From the NCBI RefSeq assembly GCF_024707105.1, contig NZ_JANQAJ010000006.1, forward strand, positions 558,001-622,000: a stretch of 64,000 nt of DNA. Reading direction: 5' to 3'. Below, piece by piece: positions 1 through 5,789 of this stretch; position 1 is the first letter of the stretch, and the number at the start of each line of letters is the position of its first letter. This DNA is from Devosia ginsengisoli. Lineage in GTDB: Bacteria; Pseudomonadota; Alphaproteobacteria; Rhizobiales; Devosiaceae. The position numbers were made by a program, and so were the translations under genes. A model generated the notes under the pieces. The model saw nothing but the letters and a program-made list of their open reading frames with translations, was not told the origin of the DNA and ran no database searches.

Positions 1-53
1 GGCGCGAACAGGCCGGCGAAGAGGCGGCCGAGTTGCAGAAGAAGACTGGACAT
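1..53 (-). CDS. Partial gene, hydrophobic N-terminus (DoxX-like?)
   Basis: Only the first 17 codons lie in the window; the gene runs off the left edge. An ATG at 51-53 (minus strand) is preceded by a strong Shine-Dalgarno AAGGAGG about 6 nt upstream, so a real gene start is well supported. The visible peptide begins MSSLLLQLGRLFAGLFA, a membrane-helix-like start resembling the first helix of DoxX-family proteins. That family assignment is a guess from 17 residues. It is divergent from the LysR regulator at 159, the usual arrangement of a LysR target gene. Confidence 0.55.
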   Translation of the reverse strand, partial: MSSLLLQLGRLFAGLFA

Positions 54-158
54 TTTGTGACCTCCTTTCAGGTCGCTGCATTGGCAATGACTGGTATTTG
101 CGCCTTGCGAGCGCGGACCGCAATGGACAAGGTCGCAGGACCATTGTAGAAAAACTAT

Positions 159-1070
159 ATGGCTAGCCCCTTCCCCATTCCGCTCAATGCGCTGCGCGCC
201 ATCGAAATCGTGGCGCGGCGGGGCGCGCTGGCGCCGGCCGCGGAGGAACTGGGCGTGACCATCGGGGCGGTGAGCCAGCATTTGCGGCGGGCCGAGGAGC
301 GGCTGGGCATGGAGCTGTTCGAGCGCACCCCGGCCGGATTGCGGCCGCTGCCGGCCCTGAAGGCGGCCTTGCCGCAACTGGCGGCGGGCTTTGCCGCGCT
401 GCAGGACGGGCTGGGCAGCCTCAAGGGCAGCGACGAAGGCGTGCTGAACCTGACGGTGGGGAGCGTCTTCGCCTCGCGCTGGCTGATCTGGCGCATCAAC
501 AAATTCACCGCTGAGAATCGCGATATCGAAGTGCGGCTCAATGTGACGGCGGCCATGCTGGATCTCAGCCGCCCCGATGTGGATTGCGGCATCCGCTATG
601 GGCATGGGCAATGGCCGGGAGTGAATGCGGAACTGGTGGGCGGTACCGCATATCAGCCGGTCTGCGCGCCAGTGGTGGCCGAGCACCTGAAACACCCCGC
701 GGACCTGGCGCATGTGCCTGTGATCCAGGACGAGACGACCATGCTGAGCTGGGACGCCTGGCGGGCCGAAGTGGGGCTGGACCCGGCGATCAAATTGAGC
801 GGGCCGGTCTATTCGGATGCGTCGCTGGCCTTCGACGCGGCGATTTCCGAGCAGGGCGTGCTGATGGCGGCCGACATGATGAGCGCCGACGCGGTCAGCG
901 ACGGGCGGCTGGTGCGGCCCTTCGCGCATTCGGTGGATGGGCCGCAGGGCTATTGGCTGGTCACGGCCAAGGGACGGCGGGAAAGCCGCAAGATCAGGGC
1001 GTTTCGCGACTGGCTGAAAGTGGAGGTGCCGGCCAGCGTGCGCGGCTATGTGTATCAGAGCCGGGGCTGA
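159..1070 (+). CDS. LysR-family transcriptional regulator (GcvA-like)
   Basis: 303 aa, full length for a LysR-type regulator. A winged helix-turn-helix occupies roughly residues 7-66 (key stretch LNALRAIEIVARRGALAPAA, then GAVSQHLRRAEERLG), followed by a type-2 periplasmic-binding-like effector domain (about 90-300). The HTH wording is typical of the GcvA subgroup found across Alphaproteobacteria. No clear ribosome-binding site precedes the ATG. The regulator is divergent from the partial gene at the left edge, which is its likely target. Its last 16 bp overlap the convergent cation transporter. The effector cannot be predicted. Confidence 0.88.
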   Translation: MASPFPIPLNALRAIEIVARRGALAPAAEELGVTIGAVSQHLRRAEERLGMELFERTPAGLRPLPALKAALPQLAAGFAALQDGLGSLKGSDEGVLNLTVGSVFASRWLIWRINKFTAENRDIEVRLNVTAAMLDLSRPDVDCGIRYGHGQWPGVNAELVGGTAYQPVCAPVVAEHLKHPADLAHVPVIQDETTMLSWDAWRAEVGLDPAIKLSGPVYSDASLAFDAAISEQGVLMAADMMSADAVSDGRLVRPFAHSVDGPQGYWLVTAKGRRESRKIRAFRDWLKVEVPASVRGYVYQSRG

Positions 1071-1735
1071 GAGGCCCCCTCCGGCCTGATTTCGGAGGAC
1101 GGCTTGTCCGTTCTAGCGGTCGCGCGCAGTTCCGCCAGAGCCTGCGGCAGCAGGGTGGCCGCGCCCTGGATGGCCAGCAGGGCCATGATGGCGGCAACGG
1201 CGATATCGGGCCAGGCCGTGCCCGTGCCGAAGACACCCAGCGCCGCCAGCAGCACGGCGATATTGCCCACGACGTCGTTGCGCGTGCAAATCCAGGCGGA
1301 CCGCATATTGCTGTCGCCGGCGCGGAAACGCCAGAGGATGCCGAAGGAGGCCGCATTGGCAACCAGCGCCGTGGCGCCGACAATGCCCATCGTATGGACT
1401 TCGGGCAGAGTGCCCGTCATGGCATGCCAGAGCGCGACACCCAGAACCCAGACGCCGAAGACCAGCATGCTGGCGGTCTTGACCAGGGCGGCACGGGCCC
1501 GAACATGCAGCGCCATGCCCACGACGAAGAGGCTGATGCCGTAATTGGCGGTGTCGGCGAGAAAATCGAGGCTATCGGCCTGCAGCGCCGCCGAACCGGA
1601 CAGCAGGCCGGCGCTGATCTCGACAAGGAACATTGCCCCATTGATGGCCAGCACCAGCCATAGCGCCAGGCGATGGCCTGCGCCGATATCGGGCTTTGGC
1701 GGGGTGGCGTGGTGGTCGCAGCAATGGGCGCTCAT
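1055..1735 (-). CDS. Cation diffusion facilitator family metal exporter
   Basis: 226 aa membrane protein of the CDF (cation efflux) fold with about six hydrophobic segments; it should pump divalent metal ions out of the cytoplasm in exchange for protons. The N-terminus carries a metal-ligand cluster (HCCDHH, residues 4-9). The transmembrane metal site seems to be D57-x3-D61 in helix 2 and C150-x3-D154 in helix 5; the latter replaces the usual HxxxD, suggesting an altered metal preference. There is no long C-terminal cytoplasmic domain. It is divergent from a MerR regulator with three metal-ligand cysteines, and the shared 72-bp gap holds a MerR-type promoter, so expression is probably metal-induced (Cd, Pb or Zn; inference). 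Confidence 0.85.
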   Translation of the reverse strand: MSAHCCDHHATPPKPDIGAGHRLALWLVLAINGAMFLVEISAGLLSGSAALQADSLDFLADTANYGISLFVVGMALHVRARAALVKTASMLVFGVWVLGVALWHAMTGTLPEVHTMGIVGATALVANAASFGILWRFRAGDSNMRSAWICTRNDVVGNIAVLLAALGVFGTGTAWPDIAVAAIMALLAIQGAATLLPQALAELRATARTDKPSSEIRPEGASQPRL

Positions 1736-1764
1736 GCGTGTTCCTTGTTCGATGGTCGGGCATG

Positions 1765-1795
1765 AGCCTACAATCTCCAGTGACTAGAGGATCAA
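1765..1795 (-). promoter_or_regulatory. MerR-type promoter/operator of the CDF exporter
   Basis: Read on the minus strand: -35 TTGATC (1790-1795), a 19-bp spacer, then -10 TAGGCT (1765-1770). The spacer contains the dyad CTCTAGT-C-ACTGGAG (1775-1789, one mismatch between arms). An overlong 19-bp spacer with a dyad centred in it is the hallmark of promoters untwisted by MerR-family activators, and the sequence resembles CadR/PbrR operators. Confidence 0.8.
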
Positions 1796-1807
1796 GGGCT
1801 ATTTTCG

Positions 1808-2212
1808 ATGGGCGTTTTCATCGGCAAGGCGGCCGAACAAGCCGGCGTGAAGGTACCAACCATCCGGTATTACGAAGAGATTGGCCTGTTGCGGCCGGCC
1901 GGCCGCAGCGGCAGCAACCGGCGCCTGTTCGACGCCGATGACATAAACCGGCTCGGCTTCATCCGCCATGCGCGCGAACTCGGCTTCCAGATCGACAGCA
2001 TAAGGCAGTTGCTCGACTTGCAGGACCAGCCCGACCAGTCCTGCGCCAGCATCGACGCGATCGCCACGGAACGGCTGCTCGAGGTGCGGAAACGCATCGC
2101 GGCGCTGCGCGCGCTCGAAACCGAGCTGGAACGCATGCTGGAGAGCTGCAGCCATGGCGTGGTGGGCGATTGCCGCGTGATCGACGCGCTCAACCCGCCC
2201 GCCGGCAAATGA
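1808..2212 (+). CDS. MerR-family metal sensor (CadR/PbrR type)
   Basis: 134 aa. The N-terminal MerR helix-turn-helix (GKAAEQAGVKVPTIRYYEEI, residues 6-25) is followed by the long dimerisation helix and a metal-binding loop. Cysteines at 79, 114 and 122 match the three ligand positions known in CadR, PbrR and ZntR; H116 could also contribute. ZntR's second adjacent cysteine (C115) is Ser here, which argues for the Cd/Pb subgroup rather than Zn. It is divergent from the CDF exporter and presumably activates it through the 19-bp-spacer promoter. The stop codon overlaps the ATG of the next gene (ATGA). Confidence 0.88.
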   Translation: MGVFIGKAAEQAGVKVPTIRYYEEIGLLRPAGRSGSNRRLFDADDINRLGFIRHARELGFQIDSIRQLLDLQDQPDQSCASIDAIATERLLEVRKRIAALRALETELERMLESCSHGVVGDCRVIDALNPPAGK

Positions 2213-2772
2213 CGGACGCGGCCGTGACCAGTTATCTGGTGCTGATGCGGGGCATCAATGTCGGCGGCAAGAACCTGATCCCCATGGCGGGGCTCAGGCA
2301 GGTGCTGGAGGCGCTGGGCTTTGCCGGTGTCGCCACCTATCTGCAAAGCGGCAATGCCGTCGTGCAATCGGAGCTGGCGGCGGAGGCGGTGGCAAGCAGG
2401 ATCGAGGCGGCCCTGCCCGCGGCGTTCCGGCTGGACAGCGCATTGATCAAGGTGCTGGTGCTGAGCCAGGCGCAATTGCAGGCGGTGATCGATGACCGGC
2501 CCAAGGGCTTCGGCGACACGCCGGACCTCTATCACAGCGACGCCATTTTCTTGATGAGGCTGGGCATGGCGGAAGCGCTGGCGGCGTTTTCGCCCAAGGA
2601 AGGCGTCGATACGATCTGGCCGGGCAAGGGCGTCATCTATTCGCAAAGGCTCAGCGCGTTGCGGACCAAGAGCCGGCTCAACCGGATGATGGCGAGCCCG
2701 CTTTATCTGTCGATGACGATCAGGAGCTGGGGGACCGTGCTGAAACTGGCGGAGATGATGGCTGTCCGCTGA
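2209..2772 (+). CDS. DUF1697 family protein
   Basis: 187 aa. The sequence matches the DUF1697 family from start to end: the opening block (YLVLMRGINVGGKNLIPMAG), the central QSGNAVV motif, and a C-terminal TKSRLNRMM block. The function of the family is unknown. The chosen ATG overlaps the MerR stop codon by 4 nt (ATGA), implying translational coupling; an in-frame start further upstream (2170) would extend the protein into the regulator and lacks family similarity. Co-transcription with the metal sensor is likely, though no metal role is known. Confidence 0.85.
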   Translation: MTDAAVTSYLVLMRGINVGGKNLIPMAGLRQVLEALGFAGVATYLQSGNAVVQSELAAEAVASRIEAALPAAFRLDSALIKVLVLSQAQLQAVIDDRPKGFGDTPDLYHSDAIFLMRLGMAEALAAFSPKEGVDTIWPGKGVIYSQRLSALRTKSRLNRMMASPLYLSMTIRSWGTVLKLAEMMAVR

Positions 2773-2791
2773 GATCGGACTCGCGGAGAGA

Positions 2792-2857
2792 ACCCCTCAC
2801 CCTCGGAAATCCTCTGGACGAGGATTTCCTATCCCTCTCCCACAAGGGGCGAGGGGT
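2792..2857. repeat. Palindromic repeat A1
   Basis: Intergenic imperfect palindrome with outer arms CCCCTC and GAGGGG and a central perfect 10-bp hairpin GGAAATCCTC/GAGGATTTCC (loop TGGAC). The same kind of inner hairpin recurs in repeat A7 (GGAAATCCGC/GCGGATTTCC). It could also act as a terminator or transcript-stabilising hairpin after the DUF1697 gene. Confidence 0.75.
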
Positions 2858-2919
2858 GGCTCCACTCGGGGGCACGATCCGGTCAAGCCATCACAGGACA
2901 ACATAAACTGCCATCGTCG

Positions 2920-2957
2920 TTGACGCCTTCCCATAATTCGATATATCTCGATATATG
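2920..2957 (+). promoter_or_regulatory. arsR promoter with operator reaching the start codon
   Basis: -35 TTGACG (2920-2925) and -10 TATATC (2942-2947), 16-bp spacer. The duplicated block CGATATATCTCGATATAT (2939-2956) covers the -10 and runs into the ATG at 2955, as expected of an ArsR operator. The predicted transcription start falls at or next to the A of the ATG and no Shine-Dalgarno is present. Confidence 0.6.
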
Positions 2958-3311
2958 GAATCAAATGACGCCATTGCCGTGTTTTCCGCGCTGTCGCAGC
3001 CGACGCGGCTGGCGGTGTTTCGCCTGCTGATGGAGCATGAGCCGGCGGGGCTGCCGGCGGGCGACATTGCCGGGGCGCTGGCTGTGCCGCAGAATACGAT
3101 GTCGAGCCATCTGGCCATTCTGAGCCGGGCCGGACTGATCGCGGCAGAGCGCGATGGGCGGACCATTCGCTATCGGGCCGAACTGGACCGGGTGCGGGAG
3201 ATTGCCAGCTTCCTGGTGCAGGATTGCTGCGGTGGTCGGCCGGAACTGTGCGAGCCGCTGGTTGCCGAGCTGACGCCGTGCTGCCGCCCGAGCGGTGATA
3301 TCAGTGCGTGA
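2955..3311 (+). CDS. arsR: ArsR-family arsenite-responsive repressor
   Basis: 118 aa winged-helix repressor. The HTH (VPQNTMSSHLAILSRAGLI, about residues 46-64) is typical of ArsR/SmtB. A C-terminal cysteine cluster (DCCGGRPELC, near 95-104, plus CC near 111) fits the As(III) site of the alphaproteobacterial ArsR subgroup found with aqpS. It should release the operator when arsenite binds. It is the first gene of an arsR-aqpS-arsC operon. The ATG has no ribosome-binding site, suggesting leaderless translation. Confidence 0.9.
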   Translation: MESNDAIAVFSALSQPTRLAVFRLLMEHEPAGLPAGDIAGALAVPQNTMSSHLAILSRAGLIAAERDGRTIRYRAELDRVREIASFLVQDCCGGRPELCEPLVAELTPCCRPSGDISA

Positions 3312-3987
3312 ACCTCAGGTGGATCTCGGCCGGCAGGCAGTGGCCGAGGCTTTGGGCACGGGGCTGCTGGTGGCTGTTGTCGTGGGGTCGGGCATCATGG
3401 CGGAGCGCCTGACCGACGACATGGCGCTGATGCTGCTGGGCAATACGCTGCCGACCGGGGCCATGCTGGTGGTGCTGATCGCGCTGCTGGGGCCGCTTTC
3501 GGGCGCGCATTTCAACCCGGTGGTGACGCTGGTGCTGGCGATACGGGACCGCTGGGCATGGCGGCGCGGACTGGCCTATATCGCCAGCCAGGTGGCCGGC
3601 GGGCTGGCCGGAACCATGCTGGCACAGGCGATGTTCGGGGCGCCGCTGCTGGAACTGGCCGGGCAGGCGCGTAGTGGCGCCGGGCTGTGGCTGGCCGAGG
3701 GCGTGGCCGGTTTCGGGCTGGTTGCCACGATATTGGTCGGGAGCGCGCTGGCGCGACCGGCTTTGCCCTGGCTGGTGGGGCTCTATATCGTGGCGGGCTA
3801 CTGGTTCACCGCGTCGACCTGCTTTGCCAATCCGGCGGTGACGCTGGCGCGGGCCTTTACCGACAGCTTTTCCGGCATCAGGCTGGGGGATACGCCCGGC
3901 TTCATTCTGGCGCAGATAGTGGGAGCGCTGCTGGCCTTGGCACTGACGGGCTGGCTGTTGCGCCCCCTGGAGGAACAGGCATCATGA
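3295..3987 (+). CDS. aqpS: AqpS-type aquaglyceroporin (arsenite channel)
   Basis: 230 aa MIP-family channel with six membrane helices and two half-helix NPA-type boxes: HFNPVVTL (first box altered to NPV) and ANPAVTLAR. The arginine that follows the second NPA in ordinary aquaporins is Val here, widening the predicted selectivity filter. In the Sinorhizobium ars operon the homologous AqpS lets As(III) leave the cell downhill after arsenate reduction; no ArsB/Acr3 pump is seen here. The GTG start overlaps the arsR end by 17 nt; another GTG at 3304 is equally possible. The stop overlaps arsC by 4 nt (ATGA). Confidence 0.88.
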   Translation: MISVREPQVDLGRQAVAEALGTGLLVAVVVGSGIMAERLTDDMALMLLGNTLPTGAMLVVLIALLGPLSGAHFNPVVTLVLAIRDRWAWRRGLAYIASQVAGGLAGTMLAQAMFGAPLLELAGQARSGAGLWLAEGVAGFGLVATILVGSALARPALPWLVGLYIVAGYWFTASTCFANPAVTLARAFTDSFSGIRLGDTPGFILAQIVGALLALALTGWLLRPLEEQAS

Positions 3988-4397
3988 CTGTCACCATCTA
4001 TCACAATCCCGATTGCGGCACGTCGCGCAATACGCTGGTGATGATCCGGCAATCGGGCGTGGAGCCCGAGGTGATCGAATATCTCAGGACGCCGCCGGGG
4101 CGGGAGCGGATATTGGAGCTGGTAGCGGCGGCCGGGCTGAGTTTGCGGCAGGCACTGCGGCAGAAGGATACGCCCTATGCGGCGCTGGGACTGGATGATC
4201 CCAATCTGGATGACGCGGCTTTGCTCGATGCTATCGCGGCCCACCCGATATTGCTGCAGAGGCCCTTTGTGGTGACGCCGCGCGGCGTGCGGCTATGCCG
4301 GCCCAGCGAAGTGGTGCTGGAGATATTGGAGAACCCGGATATCGGACGGTTCGTCAAGGAAGATGGCGAAGTGGTTGATCGCCGACAGGCCTTCTAG
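3984..4397 (+). CDS. arsC: Arsenate reductase, glutaredoxin-coupled (ArsC)
   Basis: 137 aa, the normal size for the plasmid R773-type ArsC family. The catalytic cysteine is C11 in HNPDCGTSRN; the downstream RPFVVT segment and conserved arginines follow the family. It reduces arsenate to arsenite with glutathione and glutaredoxin in the cytoplasm. Translation is coupled to aqpS (4-nt overlap), so reduction and exit of arsenic are co-produced under ArsR control. Confidence 0.93.
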   Translation: MTVTIYHNPDCGTSRNTLVMIRQSGVEPEVIEYLRTPPGRERILELVAAAGLSLRQALRQKDTPYAALGLDDPNLDDAALLDAIAAHPILLQRPFVVTPRGVRLCRPSEVVLEILENPDIGRFVKEDGEVVDRRQAF

Positions 4398-4535
4398 CCG
4401 GATTTTATTGCGCAGAAGCGCTATTTCCCTGAATGGTGTTGCATGGATGGCAGGCCGGCTTGCCACGATTGCAGGAAACTGGCGGCGGGGGCGTGGTAGC
4501 ATCATGCTGACTGGGTACGGTTTTGAGGGGCCGAA

Positions 4536-5789
4536 ATGGACGACGTCATCATTCTGGGGGCGGGGATTGTCGGCGTGGCGACGGGGATTCACCTGTTGCG
4601 GCGCGGGCGGAGCGTCACGCTGATCGACAAGAACGAGCCGGGGCGCGAGACCAGTTTCGGCAATGCCGGCATCATCCAGCGCGAGGGCGTGCGGCCGCAT
4701 GCCTTTCCGCGCGACCTGGCCATGCTGATGCAGGTGGGGCTGCACCTATCCACCGCAGCGCGTTATGAGCCGCTGGCGCTGCCGCGGCTGGCGCCGGCTC
4801 TGCTGCGCTATTGGTGGGAATCCTCGCCCGAGCATTATCGCAAGGTGGTGCAGAGCTATGCGCCGCTGATCGGCCGCTCGATCGTGACCCATGCCGACCT
4901 GATGGCGCAGGCCGGGCCGGAAGCCGAGGCGCTGGTGCATAAAAGCGGGTGGCTGCTGGCCTTCCGCAGCGAGAGGGGCCTGCGCCGGGAAGCGGATAAG
5001 GCGCGGCAGGACCATGACCAGTTCGGCATTTCCCACCGTGTGGTGGAATGGCCCGAACTCAAGGCGATGGAGCCGGATCTCAAGGGCGGGCTGGCGGGGG
5101 CCATCCACTGGACCGATCCGTGGACGGTGAGCGATCCCGGGGCGCTGGTAAGCGCATATTTCAAGCTGTTCCAGCGGCTGGGCGGGACTTTCGTATCCGG
5201 CGCGGCGAGCGGGCTGGTGCAGAAGGCGGATGGCTGGACCGCCGATGTGGGCGGCGTGGCGCATAGCGGCAAGCAGGCGGTGATCGCGCTGGGGCCGTGG
5301 GCGCCCGATGTGCTGGACAAGCTGGGCTATCGGCTGCCGCTCTTCGTCAAGCGCGGCTATCACATGCATTACGGCACCGAAGGCGGGGCCAGGCTCAACC
5401 AGCTCATTCTCGATGCCGAAGTGGGCTATGTGCTGGCGCCGATGGCGCGGGGCATCAGGCTCACCACGGGCGCGGAATTTGCCATGCGGGACGCGGCACC
5501 GACGCCGATCCAGCTCGGCAAGGCCGAGCATGCGGCCAAGGAACTGTTCCCGCTGGGCGAACGGCTCGACCCGGAACCGTGGAAGGGCGCGCGGCCCTGT
5601 ACGCCGGACATGATGCCCATTATCGGCAAGGCGCCACGGCATGACGGACTTTATGTGGGCATCGGCCATGCCCATCACGGCTTCACGCTGGGGCCGGCGA
5701 CCGGAGAATTGCTGGCGCAGACGATGACCGGAGAGGCTCCGGCCATCGATATCAAGCCGTTCGGGATGGAGCGGTTTGTGGGGCGGTAG
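4536..5789 (+). CDS. FAD-dependent oxidoreductase, D-amino-acid dehydrogenase-like (DadA)
   Basis: 417 aa DAO-fold flavoprotein. The N-terminal dinucleotide motif GAGIVGVATGIHLLRRG (residues 8-24) binds FAD; DKNEPGRETSFGNAGII follows, the DadA signature; the C-terminal TPDMMPIIG and GHAHHGFTLGPATG blocks complete the FAD site. It probably oxidises a D-amino acid or similar amine to the oxo-acid and passes electrons to the respiratory chain; the substrate is not determined. ATG 4536 has a TGAGGGG ribosome-binding site. It stands alone and overlaps the convergent D-lactate dehydrogenase gene by 38 bp. Confidence 0.85.
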   Translation: MDDVIILGAGIVGVATGIHLLRRGRSVTLIDKNEPGRETSFGNAGIIQREGVRPHAFPRDLAMLMQVGLHLSTAARYEPLALPRLAPALLRYWWESSPEHYRKVVQSYAPLIGRSIVTHADLMAQAGPEAEALVHKSGWLLAFRSERGLRREADKARQDHDQFGISHRVVEWPELKAMEPDLKGGLAGAIHWTDPWTVSDPGALVSAYFKLFQRLGGTFVSGAASGLVQKADGWTADVGGVAHSGKQAVIALGPWAPDVLDKLGYRLPLFVKRGYHMHYGTEGGARLNQLILDAEVGYVLAPMARGIRLTTGAEFAMRDAAPTPIQLGKAEHAAKELFPLGERLDPEPWKGARPCTPDMMPIIGKAPRHDGLYVGIGHAHHGFTLGPATGELLAQTMTGEAPAIDIKPFGMERFVGR

